From contig CADBNR010000005.1 of assembly GCA_902796035.1 (NCBI GenBank), positions 1 through 64,000 of the forward strand: DNA of 64,000 nucleotides. The letters run 5' to 3'. Source of the stretch: an uncultured Bacteroidales bacterium. Its GTDB lineage: Bacteria; Bacteroidota; Bacteroidia; Bacteroidales; Muribaculaceae. The notes below the pieces were generated by a model. It did not search any database. It saw only the letters and a program-made list of their open reading frames with translations, and was not told the origin of the DNA. The position numbers and the translations under genes were made by a program. This document shows, one piece after another, positions 55,819-64,000 of this stretch (position 1 is the stretch's first letter; each line of letters starts with the position of its first letter).

Positions 55819-56733
55819 TCAACGCACGTCTGTTATCAGTCCTTCGCGGTTCTGCAGCACGCAAGGGAATACCTCGCATGCTTCCTTTACGAACAGCGAG
55901 TCATCGTCATATCTTGAAGAATAATGTCCTGTCAGCAGCCGCTTTGCGCCGGCGTCACGTGCCACGATGGCCGCCTGCTCGGCTGTGGAATGAAACCGTT
56001 CGCGGGCGTTGTCGGCGTTGTCGCGAAGATAGGTGGTCTCGTGAAACATCAGGTCCACCGGCCCCACCTTGGCCGCCAGTTCGGGCATGTACAGCGTATC
56101 CGACAGGTGCGCGTATTTCCGTCCCGGCTCTGCGGGACTGGTCAGAATTTCGTTCGGCACAACAGTGCCGTCCTCCTTCACGAAGTCAGCACCCTCCTTT
56201 ATCTCGCGCATCCTGAACACAGGCACACCGTGGAAGTCGCACATGTCGCGACGCATGTGGCGCAGCGGCTCGGCCTCCTCGAACACATACCCTACCGTCG
56301 GCACACGGTGCTTCAACGGTATGGTGCGGACACGCAGCGAGCCGGTGTCGAGTATCACCTTCTCCTCCGGCCCTATCACGTCATATTCCAGCTCGAACGA
56401 CAGCTCACGTGCGAAGAATCCCAATATCTGCTCCAGTATTTCCTTTCCTTCCTTAAATGTGTGGACAGTCAGCTTTCCCTCCTTGCCGCCGAGCGCCATG
56501 GTCGAGATCAGCCCTGGAAGTCCCAACACATGGTCGCCGTGAAGATGGGTCAGGAATATATGGCGCAGACGCCCGAACTTCAGCCTCTGTTTCTGAAACT
56601 GAAGCTGCGCGCCTTCGCCGCAGTCTACCATATACAGAGTGCCGCGATGTTCCACAACAGTCGACGACGGCTGATGCTTCACGGTCGGCTTGGCCGAACC
56701 GCATCCTAACGTATGTATCCTGAAGTCGCTCAT
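55819..56733 (-). CDS. rnz: Ribonuclease Z
   Basis: A 304-residue metallo-beta-lactamase-fold enzyme that removes 3' trailers from tRNA precursors. The zinc motif 'HLHGDH' is at 63-68, with 'MVDCGEGAQLQFQK', 'PLKHRVPTVGYVFEE', 'MFHETTYLRDN' and 'LLTGHYSSRY' completing the sites. It sits 28 bases downstream of the macroglobulin-like gene and is likely co-transcribed with it, though the two functions seem unrelated. Confidence 0.95.
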   Translation of the reverse strand: MSDFRIHTLGCGSAKPTVKHQPSSTVVEHRGTLYMVDCGEGAQLQFQKQRLKFGRLRHIFLTHLHGDHVLGLPGLISTMALGGKEGKLTVHTFKEGKEILEQILGFFARELSFELEYDVIGPEEKVILDTGSLRVRTIPLKHRVPTVGYVFEEAEPLRHMRRDMCDFHGVPVFRMREIKEGADFVKEDGTVVPNEILTSPAEPGRKYAHLSDTLYMPELAAKVGPVDLMFHETTYLRDNADNARERFHSTAEQAAIVARDAGAKRLLTGHYSSRYDDDSLFVKEACEVFPCVLQNREGLITDVR

Positions 56734-56761
56734 TTCACAGACGTATATATTCTTTTACAGC

Positions 56762-59700
56762 TCATTTCACATTGATTATCATTCCGGCGGAATGCGCCGT
56801 TATCACAGGTGCGTACTGGCTCTGAGCCTGTGCGATGCCGAGACTGTACTCGCCGGCACGGTCCACGTAGCATTCGTAGTTCAGCACATGAGTGCCCTTA
56901 CCTAAGAATGGTATGAACAGGTTGGTGCCTTCGTTACGCACCTCGCGGTAATACCACACGCCGTCGGACGATGTGTAGCCGGACAGCTGGCCGGCGGGTT
57001 CCAGACATGCACTGCGTGAATCCATCACGGCCACATAGTCCAGATCGCGGTCGCACTTTATGGTCAGCGTCACGCGCACCTTGTCGCCGGTCTTCAAATC
57101 GGCCATCTGCGCCTTGTTGCCGTCCATCGTATATATGTTCTTGAATATGCTCAGCTGTGGTATGCTCTGATCCTTCACATCCTCTATCGGCGCCACATAC
57201 TGACTTATCACGCCACCCCATGCCGGGCCTGCCGAATGCTTCTCTATCTTTATGTCTCCCTTCTTCACCATGTCCGGTGTCAGAGTCATCGTGAAGCTGT
57301 CGGTCAGTTTGGCGCGCTTCGGCACGGCCACCTCTCTGCCGCCGACCGTGACGGTGGCGTTCTGCGACGGCACGGTCCAGTCTGTTCCCGAGCTAAGCAA
57401 TGCCTGCACCACCTCGGCCGTGGCACGGTTGTCGCTCCAGCTCTGGGTCTGCTTCGACATCAGCAACCATTGGCGCAACTGGTCTACGGCATCGGCATCG
57501 GGCTGCACCTCGGTATAGGCTTCCAATACCTGAGCGGTCGTGATAAGCGGATTCCAACCCGACCATACGCCGCGCAGGTTCTCGAAGCACATCCCCTTTT
57601 CGGGACTTACCGTAGCAAACTGACGCAACGATTCCAATATATTGCCTGACAGCGTCTTATTACCCGAACGATGCTCAAGTATCACGGCCACTGCCTTGTC
57701 GTAAATGTCGAAGTTCTTCCAGCCGTCAGCAATCTCCTTCATGGTCGCCCTACGCATCTGGCCGAAATTGCCGGCGTCATTCACATCGGGGAAGAAGCTC
57801 TTGACATACAGATAATTCAGCATCTGCGACACGCTGATATATTTGCGTTTGTTACGCTCCCATTCCTTCACCAGTTCCTTGTCTACGTACGCGAATGCTT
57901 TTTTCAACATCGGCATGGAGTTGGCGGGCATATATCCCATACCCTTCAGCATGGCGAAATGTAGCAGCACGCGTGACGTGATGAATTCCGATGTCGGCAT
58001 GTTGTCGCACCAGCTCCAGCCGCCGTCGTTGTTCTGCTTCTCGCGCAGCTTGTTCATAATGGCGTTCACCGCGGCCCCGGCCGCCTTGGTGTCCGTGTAC
58101 TTTATCAGCGACTGCATCCGCATGGTCTCGTCCTTGGCGTCGTTCACCCAGGGGGTGTTGTTAAGGGTCGTCACCTTCAGATTCTGATTCTTCTCCAGGT
58201 GTGATACCAATGTGGAGTCACCGGCATTCTCGGGCGCGGCGAAAGTCTTAAGTGCTTCGCCAAGCTGCGGGAATTGCTTTATAAGGCCCGACGCAATGGC
58301 ATTGCCGTACAGGGCATCTACCTGCGACAGGATGTTGTCGGACTTCGGAGTCACTATATCGGGAAGTGCCGTGACGCATTCCCAGACGGGATTCCCGCAA
58401 TATTGCAGCGTTACGTTGGCATCCTTGGCATTGGCAGGGATATCTGCCTTGATCACCTGCTCGCCGGGTCCGGCGTAGAAGGACTTGGACTCAATCACAG
58501 GAGTACTGCTGGGCAGAACGGCCACATCCGTACCCTCTCCGTCGCGGTGGTTGCCGCCGATGGCGTATGCGCGGATTGTTACTGCCGAGAGGTTGTCCGG
58601 GACATTATATTTTATCGTGACTATACGCGATCCTGATGCCTTGGTTTCCTCGGCACCGAAATCTTCGGCCACAAGCACCTTGCCCTCCGCATTCAATATC
58701 TCGATGCGCCCTGCCAAAGGCAACGTCTCGCCGCTGTTGTTGAACAGCGTGGCGCTCACCTCGGCCTTGTCGCCTGTGCGCAGGAAGCGAGGCGCGTTCA
58801 TCTGCACCATCACTTTCTTGGTGGCTACGGCCGTCAGCATCTTCACGCCGCCTCGCATATACTTGTCGTACCCGGCTATCTGCAGCTGCCATGTACCGTT
58901 GAACTGCGGCACGTCAAAGTCCAGCATAGCCACGCCGTCGCCGTCGGTCGTCAACTCCGGCATAAAGAATGCCAGCGGACACTCCACGGGACGTACTTCC
59001 TCCTCAGTGTCGGCCGGGCCTGCTCCTGCTTCTGTCACCTCGGCCTCGGCCAATTCCTCGTCGGCCGCCTCCTCGGTCATGACGCGGGCCATCTGTTTCA
59101 TTTTGACACCGGCACTTCTGCTCGATCGCAATTCTACGGGAGCGGCATCCATTTTCATCTCATTCACCACACAATCATATAGTATCATGCCGCTTCCCCA
59201 GCGATCGTACAGGCCATAGCCGTACGTATTGAGTTCGGGCTCGGCGAATCTATTGTAGTTCTTGCCACCGAGCCGCACATATTTATGGAAGTCCGTGGAC
59301 CAGGAACCAATCTGCCTCATGCTTATAGATGAAGCCGTGCTCCACGAACGCATCGAAGCGGGATTGAACGACCATTCGAACGGTGCGATGGCGTTCAGGG
59401 CCTGGTTGCTCATAACGGCCATAACGGGACGGTATGTCATTGGCTTACCGCCTATCTTAAAGCCGAACTTCCATTGCTCTTTCGCCCCGGGTTCCAGTTT
59501 GTCGCGGAAACTCTCGGTGCTGATCTCAACCTTTTCCTGCTGGAGCGGGGGAATTACCGTAACATTCCATGTCTCGCCCTTCAGGTCGTGCATTCCGGTA
59601 AAGTGCAGGAATATCCTTCGGTCGGCAGCCGGAGCATCGACTTTGACCGATGTCATGCCGTCAGAAACTTTCAGCCATTTGCGCTCCAGAGTCTTCTCGC

Positions 59701-62536
59701 CGTCATCCATAACGCAATATATGTAGCTGTCTTTGTAGCTGCTGCCTACCGGCACGCTCAGCGTCTTTTCGCCCTTGGCCATATAGTATGTGTACTCGGG
59801 TACCCACAATACAGTCTCCACCGGCGGTTTCTTTTCATCGGCGCTCCAGACAATTACTGTAGTCGACTGATTGGGGCATTCATCCGTGTCCCTCATATCC
59901 TCGTTGAGCGAGAAGGTTATCTTATACTTACCGGGAATAATGGCATTTGTCCCGGGCACGAAAGCCCCCGGAGCAAACTCACCTTTCTCCACGGTCGCGC
60001 CCTTGGCATCGGCGATGGTGTAATATATCTTCCTGTCGGCGGGTTTGCCGGTCATGTCGCGCACGGTCACCGTTCCGAATTTTGCATCGGGTTCCGATTT
60101 AAATCTCTCCGGCACATTTGCATCAATGGTATACGCCGCTGCCATGCTGAACATCGTGGCCGGTGCCTGACGGGTCTCGCCGGCGGCGTCGGTCACATCC
60201 ACCTTAAGCGTAAACAGTCCCTTGGCATACGGGGTGCCTTTCAATGTCTCCGTGGGCAGTTCTATCACAAACTTGCCGTCACCGTCCGTGGTGGTCGTTC
60301 CGGTGCACGATTGATTACTCTCGAACATCCCCCGCCACCAGCGCCACGGGCTGTACGTTACAGTGTATGCCACTTTCGCGCCGGCTACCGGCATACCGGA
60401 ATATGTCCTGGCGTCACCTTCTATCTTCAGCACGTCGCCGAACTTGAAGTTCTCGGCTACCTTACCGGTCTCGACCTTGAATGTCGGGGTCTTGTAGTCC
60501 GCCACCTGCACGTTGGTTCCGGCCGCTACCCTGTCTCCTGCCACCAACTGTAACGCATAACTGCCCAGCAGTCCGTCGGTAGGCACACGGAATTCACCCG
60601 TCAGTCGTCCGTACGCATCGGTAGTTCCGCGCACCGTGTCAATGGGCTGATAGTTGGCATCGCGCAACACAACTTTCATCTCCTTGCCGCCGGTCTCCTT
60701 CATGTCGTTACCTTTGCGGCTGCCTGCCACGGCCACGAACCGCACCGTATCACCGGGCTTGTAGACAGACAGGTCGGTCAGCACCGTGCCGAACGGCTGT
60801 TCTTTTACCTCCGACCGGCCTCGTCCGTACATCCAATACGACAAGTCGCAGAAACTGTCACCCTTGCGCACAAAGAGTGACGCGTCGCCTGTCGGCAGTT
60901 CCACACAGCCGTTTAAGTCCGTAGTGAAGTGCTTCGTCTCCGCAACGCCTCGGTAAGTCTTTTTGGTCCAGGTCACTTTAGCGCCCTGCACCGGCTGCTG
61001 CGTGCGGGCATCTACCACATGCAGCCTCTTTATGTTTTCGTTTATGTCTGTTTCCTCAAAGTAACTGATGTCGCTCACCTGCATTCGGCTACTCGACACA
61101 TCCTTCTGCGAGTTGCGGATTATTCCGGCTTCCTTACCGGTAGTGCTTGCAAACAATGCATAATTGCCGGCATCCATCAGCGGCATCTCCACTTCGGCGG
61201 TCGACATGTCGGGGGCCGTGCCGGTCAGTTTGACAGGCACGGTGGTTATGAGCTGCCCCTTCGTCCTGAAAGTATCGTAATTTATGTTGTTATCGGTCAA
61301 CGTGTCGGGGAATTTATATACCATGATATAGAAATCATAGACATTCATGCCCGTCACCTTGCATTTCCATTCCTCGCCGGGCATCACCGCCTGCGGATAG
61401 TTAAGGGTGACACCCTGTGACGTCAGTGTCTCGATGAAAGAACGCACCTCGCCATTGCCTCGCGCCGTGGGAAAAGCATTGTTGTAACGGGTGGCTATCA
61501 CAAGAGCCTCGCGGCTCCGCTTGTTCCTGATTGCGTTGTCATCCTCTTTATCATCGCCTATCCTGTCCTCGTCTATCCTTGTAAGATCACGCAGATACGC
61601 GCCCACGAAATACGCTCCGTATGCCGTGTTGCCGTATTCCTTGTAGCAACGATCCAGCCAGTTTTGTTTCTGTTCCCTGTTTTCGATATTCTGCCATACG
61701 CGGTAAGCGAACTCGGAGGCTAACTCCGTGTTTCCTTTCTCCCTGTTGATATTCTCGCCCTCGCGCAGTAGTTTTTGCTGTAATTCCCCGCATTTCTGCG
61801 CTTCGGTCAGTTTCGTAATGTCGCCGAATCGGAGCGGTTCGATCTTGTCGGCATACACATCTAACGCTTGGGCGCCGGCAAATCTCACGAAGTCGCTGAC
61901 GGTCATCCTGGCGGCGACAGCATCCTTGGTATTCTTCAATACGCCTGCCACGTCGGCGATGCCGTAGTTTCCGGCTCCGGCCATATCCGCAGCCCGTTCC
62001 ACGCATTGCTGCGTACAGATGGCGAACATATCCTTGCTCCAGGACAGAACGTTATCGGGAAACCGGTCCAACGGCAGTTTACGCTGGTTGAAGTCCCATT
62101 GGTTAGACTGATATATGCTGTTGTATAGTTGCGCCTGGGCTATCAGCGACATAGCGTTCCACGGTGCCGGCAAAGAGTTGGCCAGCGTGTCGAAACGGGC
62201 GATGTTACCGTTCACGTTTCCCTCAGAGTTCACGAGACTCGATGCCACGCTAAGCTGTATGGCACCCTGCAGCGCCCTCTGTCCGTCACCGGCCTTCAGA
62301 GCCTTGGCATATTCGGCGCGGGCGTTCTTCATCACCATCTCCGGATAAGCGAAGTCCGGAACCGCAAATGTGTTTTTCATGGTCTTTCCCTGGTTATTCT
62401 TTTTCCCGGTCGTCTTAGTCGCTACGGGTCTTTTACTGACCGGCGCCCCATAAGCGTTCCCGCATACCGGCGTCGCCATTAAACAAAAAAAGGCGATCGT
62501 GGCGAACGCCTTTCTTATGATGCTGTATGTTTTCAT
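56762..62536 (-). CDS. Large alpha-2-macroglobulin-family protein without thioester
   Basis: A 1924-residue secreted protein, the largest in the window. A signal peptide (about 1-29) is followed by a helical N-terminal region, a series of macroglobulin beta-sandwich domains ('LSVYKPGDTVRFVAVAG' is the MG2-type entry, near 590), a bait-like region with Glu/Ala-rich stretch and 'KMKQMARVMTEEAADEELAEAE', then an alpha/alpha thioester-type domain. The usual CxEQ thioester motif is absent; the equivalent place reads 'DIVTPKSDNILSQVDALYGNA'. Such proteins act as broad protease traps or envelope guards; without the thioester it cannot couple covalently. Neighbours are a Spy-like gene upstream and RNase Z downstream. 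Confidence 0.9.
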   Translation of the reverse strand: MKTYSIIRKAFATIAFFCLMATPVCGNAYGAPVSKRPVATKTTGKKNNQGKTMKNTFAVPDFAYPEMVMKNARAEYAKALKAGDGQRALQGAIQLSVASSLVNSEGNVNGNIARFDTLANSLPAPWNAMSLIAQAQLYNSIYQSNQWDFNQRKLPLDRFPDNVLSWSKDMFAICTQQCVERAADMAGAGNYGIADVAGVLKNTKDAVAARMTVSDFVRFAGAQALDVYADKIEPLRFGDITKLTEAQKCGELQQKLLREGENINREKGNTELASEFAYRVWQNIENREQKQNWLDRCYKEYGNTAYGAYFVGAYLRDLTRIDEDRIGDDKEDDNAIRNKRSREALVIATRYNNAFPTARGNGEVRSFIETLTSQGVTLNYPQAVMPGEEWKCKVTGMNVYDFYIMVYKFPDTLTDNNINYDTFRTKGQLITTVPVKLTGTAPDMSTAEVEMPLMDAGNYALFASTTGKEAGIIRNSQKDVSSSRMQVSDISYFEETDINENIKRLHVVDARTQQPVQGAKVTWTKKTYRGVAETKHFTTDLNGCVELPTGDASLFVRKGDSFCDLSYWMYGRGRSEVKEQPFGTVLTDLSVYKPGDTVRFVAVAGSRKGNDMKETGGKEMKVVLRDANYQPIDTVRGTTDAYGRLTGEFRVPTDGLLGSYALQLVAGDRVAAGTNVQVADYKTPTFKVETGKVAENFKFGDVLKIEGDARTYSGMPVAGAKVAYTVTYSPWRWWRGMFESNQSCTGTTTTDGDGKFVIELPTETLKGTPYAKGLFTLKVDVTDAAGETRQAPATMFSMAAAYTIDANVPERFKSEPDAKFGTVTVRDMTGKPADRKIYYTIADAKGATVEKGEFAPGAFVPGTNAIIPGKYKITFSLNEDMRDTDECPNQSTTVIVWSADEKKPPVETVLWVPEYTYYMAKGEKTLSVPVGSSYKDSYIYCVMDDGEKTLERKWLKVSDGMTSVKVDAPAADRRIFLHFTGMHDLKGETWNVTVIPPLQQEKVEISTESFRDKLEPGAKEQWKFGFKIGGKPMTYRPVMAVMSNQALNAIAPFEWSFNPASMRSWSTASSISMRQIGSWSTDFHKYVRLGGKNYNRFAEPELNTYGYGLYDRWGSGMILYDCVVNEMKMDAAPVELRSSRSAGVKMKQMARVMTEEAADEELAEAEVTEAGAGPADTEEEVRPVECPLAFFMPELTTDGDGVAMLDFDVPQFNGTWQLQIAGYDKYMRGGVKMLTAVATKKVMVQMNAPRFLRTGDKAEVSATLFNNSGETLPLAGRIEILNAEGKVLVAEDFGAEETKASGSRIVTIKYNVPDNLSAVTIRAYAIGGNHRDGEGTDVAVLPSSTPVIESKSFYAGPGEQVIKADIPANAKDANVTLQYCGNPVWECVTALPDIVTPKSDNILSQVDALYGNAIASGLIKQFPQLGEALKTFAAPENAGDSTLVSHLEKNQNLKVTTLNNTPWVNDAKDETMRMQSLIKYTDTKAAGAAVNAIMNKLREKQNNDGGWSWCDNMPTSEFITSRVLLHFAMLKGMGYMPANSMPMLKKAFAYVDKELVKEWERNKRKYISVSQMLNYLYVKSFFPDVNDAGNFGQMRRATMKEIADGWKNFDIYDKAVAVILEHRSGNKTLSGNILESLRQFATVSPEKGMCFENLRGVWSGWNPLITTAQVLEAYTEVQPDADAVDQLRQWLLMSKQTQSWSDNRATAEVVQALLSSGTDWTVPSQNATVTVGGREVAVPKRAKLTDSFTMTLTPDMVKKGDIKIEKHSAGPAWGGVISQYVAPIEDVKDQSIPQLSIFKNIYTMDGNKAQMADLKTGDKVRVTLTIKCDRDLDYVAVMDSRSACLEPAGQLSGYTSSDGVWYYREVRNEGTNLFIPFLGKGTHVLNYECYVDRAGEYSLGIAQAQSQYAPVITAHSAGMIINVK

Positions 62537-62551
62537 ACCGAATTACAATTG

Positions 62552-62566
62552 GACCGCTCTGCGGTC
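62552..62566. repeat. Small palindrome in the leader of the macroglobulin gene
   Basis: GACCGC (62552-62557) and GCGGTC (62561-62566) are exact inverted repeats around TCT. It lies 16-30 bases upstream of the macroglobulin ATG. It could be a small operator or a leader hairpin that affects the ribosome site; there is no T-run. Confidence 0.5.
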
Positions 62567-62605
62567 AATTAATTCACTGGGTTATATACATTTGCACTTT
62601 CACCG

Positions 62606-62666
62606 GATTCTCTCGATAATCGGAATAATCGAGAGAATCGGGATAATCTCGAAGTAAATCTCGAGA
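62606..62666. repeat. TCTCGA motif cluster with a perfect 12-bp hairpin
   Basis: GATTCTCTCGAT (62606-62617) pairs exactly with ATCGAGAGAATC (62628-62639). TCTCGA, on either strand, starts at 62611, 62629, 62647 and 62659; the first three are 18 bases apart. The last copy is a full palindrome TCTCGAGA (62659-62666). The cluster lies in the 149-base gap between the Spy-like gene and the macroglobulin gene. It may combine a terminator-like hairpin with regulator sites; no protein is known for it. Confidence 0.65.
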
Positions 62667-62685
62667 ATCCTGAAACAGATATGCT

Positions 62686-63183
62686 TCAGTTTATACGCTG
62701 TTTGGCGGCCTTTTGTTTTGTGTGCATCTTCTGTTTCCGCTCCATTCGCATCTTCATCATGCGCTGGTTGAAAGCGTCCTCGGCCTCCTTCATCTTATAC
62801 ACTTGCTTGGCGGTAAGGAACTTCTGAAACTTTTCGTTATAGTTCTTTTCAATTTGCGCACCCTTTTCCTTAGCCTGATTCAATGCCTTGACCACCGACT
62901 CGTAATCGGCGTCTGTAGCCGTCTTGTCGTTCTTCAGCTTCTTTTCCAACGCACGAGTCTCCCGGAACAGCTGCCAGCGTTCGCGGTCCATCTGCTCGTA
63001 CAGCGGAGCGAACTTTTCCTTCTGCTCGTCGGTCAATTCCATCTCCTGCGCTATGTACTTGGTCTTGAACTCCACCATCTCCTTATGCATCTCCGCACGG
63101 CTTTTCTTAGGCTTGTCCTGCGCATAGCCGGGCAGAATACACGCCAACAGCGTCATTATCAGCATATAGACTAACTTCTTCAT
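62686..63183 (-). CDS. Spy-like periplasmic protein
   Basis: A 165-residue protein with a signal peptide (ending near 'PGYAQ') and a mature, very charged helical part ('MELTDEQKEKFAPLYEQMDRERWQLFRETRALEKKLKN'). The 'LTDEQKEKFAPLYEQM' repeat-like element and size resemble CpxP/Spy-type periplasmic chaperones; the conserved LTxxQ motif reads 'LTDEQ' near residue 55 and similar further on. It is translated right behind the anti-sigma-like gene (start one base after its stop). The function is inferred as envelope stress. Confidence 0.8.
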   Translation of the reverse strand: MKKLVYMLIMTLLACILPGYAQDKPKKSRAEMHKEMVEFKTKYIAQEMELTDEQKEKFAPLYEQMDRERWQLFRETRALEKKLKNDKTATDADYESVVKALNQAKEKGAQIEKNYNEKFQKFLTAKQVYKMKEAEDAFNQRMMKMRMERKQKMHTKQKAAKQRIN

Positions 63184-63184
63184 A

Positions 63185-63637
63185 TCATTCCAGGTTCTGG
63201 TCCGTTGCGCCGGCCTCGTTGAAGGCCTCCACGAATTCGTTCATGTCGGTAAATTCCAACAGCACTGCATCTTCTGTCTCCATGGCGGACATCAGGCTTG
63301 TCGGTATATAGATGGCATCCTGTTCCACGGCTTTCTCCATCAGCTGCGCATATTGCTCCGGCGGATTGTCCAGGTTAAGCTCCCGGCTGGTCATCACGCG
63401 GCCGAACACGTTCATCATCACCCAGATTCCGAGGAACATCGCGGCGAGATACACGTACGGCTTCAGCTTCTGCCAGCGCGTCATCTCCACATATCGCTGC
63501 TCCTGAGGCTGTGCGGGCAACTTGCCTTCCACCTCCGTCATCATCTGCGCAAAATATCCTTCCGGCACCTTCCACGGACCTTTGCGCCCGAAACGGTCCA
63601 GAAGCATCTGCTCTTCCTTATTTATTTCTTTCCCCAT
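63185..63637 (-). CDS. Single-span membrane protein, anti-sigma-like
   Basis: A 150-residue protein with a cytoplasmic N-terminus (about 1-58), one membrane helix (about 60-79, 'YVYLAAMFLGIWVMMNVFG') and an acidic outside part. The layout, size and the Spy-like partner gene resemble small anti-sigma or anti-sigma-associated proteins found in Bacteroidota next to ECF sigma genes. No sigma factor gene is visible inside the window. I do not recognise a named domain, so the role is tentative. Confidence 0.65.
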   Translation of the reverse strand: MGKEINKEEQMLLDRFGRKGPWKVPEGYFAQMMTEVEGKLPAQPQEQRYVEMTRWQKLKPYVYLAAMFLGIWVMMNVFGRVMTSRELNLDNPPEQYAQLMEKAVEQDAIYIPTSLMSAMETEDAVLLEFTDMNEFVEAFNEAGATDQNLE

Positions 63638-64000
63638 CGTTCGTATTCTTTATATCATAAAGACTTTTCCGGGCCTTTTTGGTTTAATTGAAAAAATTTT
63701 TTTGCTTTTCGTGAACTATTCCCGATGGCTGATGTTATAGAGGTATAAGAAATCGTTTCATGATGTTAGGTTAGTTCGAAAAAGTATTATGGAAAACACT
63801 TGAAAGCGGCTGGTTGTGAAACCGGCCGCTTTCGTTGTATATATGTCGTAAAAGTTGTCACCCTCGCGCATTTTCAGGCTTTTTTGTTAAATTTTCTTAG
63901 AAACTGACGCAAGCTCGGATTTTTTATATAATTTTACGGGCTGAACCGGGAATATATAGCCCATAACGGAGTTCATACCCAATAACGTATTGTGGCATAC
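63638..64000. other. Gene-free right edge with a strong hairpin
   Basis: No convincing coding sequence is visible in these last 363 bases. It should contain the promoter of the minus-strand anti-sigma-like gene, but I found no TAnnTTTG box on that strand. The main feature is the hairpin at 63803-63833. The far right end is AT-rich with a weak GGGCT/AGCCC pair near 63940-63963. Confidence 0.55.
63803..63833. terminator. Bidirectional terminator-like hairpin at the right edge
   Basis: AAAGCGGC pairs with GCCGCTTT, continued by GGTT/AACC around a GTGA loop. T-runs are short on both sides (TTTCGTTG and TTTCAAG). It would end a transcript from the plus strand or from a gene beyond the window on the minus strand. 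Confidence 0.65.

Overview
The window looks like chromosomal DNA from a Bacteroidales bacterium, most likely a gut Muribaculaceae (S24-7) relative. This rests on gene content (DUF4494, DUF349, a complex I lacking NuoEFG, the GH57/glycosyltransferase/debranching-enzyme glycogen set, the Bacteroidota order of ATP synthase genes) and on repeated matches to the Bacteroidota promoter (TTTG, 19-21 bases, TAnnTTTG). No 16S rRNA gene is present, so genus is not assigned. About 55 protein genes and one RNA gene (rnpB) are supported; most lie on the minus strand.

Layout. 1-1.3 kb: an AT-richer accessory islet with a doubled 18-mer that may be an insertion-sequence end, a perfect 41-bp inverted repeat, a terminator-like hairpin and a KilA-N gene. 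1.4-6.0 kb (minus): DUF4494, YggS, an MFS sugar transporter and transketolase. 6.3-11.5 kb (plus): cydAB (cytochrome bd), a pair of half-size chromate transporters and folC. 11.6-14.2 kb (minus): HU, a 29-residue mS38/bS22-like protein and RNase E/G with an unusual tail. 14.4-25.0 kb (minus): YigZ, DJ-1, ApbE, a patatin-barrel protein, SerB, a Sel1 protein, a DUF349 protein, a cyclophilin and a small unknown protein. 25.2-30.2 kb: cytidylate kinase-like protein (plus), BrkB (minus), rnpB (minus) and a secreted GH2 beta-galactosidase (plus). 30.2-37.0 kb (minus): an acyl-CoA synthetase, then the glycogen/alpha-glucan cluster.

37.3-54.6 kb (minus) is the most striking part. The complex I genes run nuoA-B-CD-H, are interrupted by a complete F-type ATP synthase set (atpD-C-B-E-F-H-A-G), and resume as nuoI-J-K-L-M-N. 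Spacing is tight and all genes point the same way. A consensus promoter lies upstream of nuoA and I found none inside, so the respiratory proton pump and the ATP-making turbine may share one transcript of about 17 kb. NuoE, F and G are absent from the locus, so the electron donor is not NADH through the usual module.

54.8-63.6 kb (minus): an unknown lipoprotein, RNase Z, a very large alpha-2-macroglobulin-like protein, a Spy-like periplasmic protein and a membrane protein resembling an anti-sigma factor. I saw no CRISPR array, tRNA or rRNA. The best candidates for new biology are the nested nuo/atp operon with its atpE-atpF hairpin, the low-complexity tails on several housekeeping enzymes, the palindrome at the left edge, and a regularly spaced TCTCGA motif cluster upstream of the macroglobulin gene.
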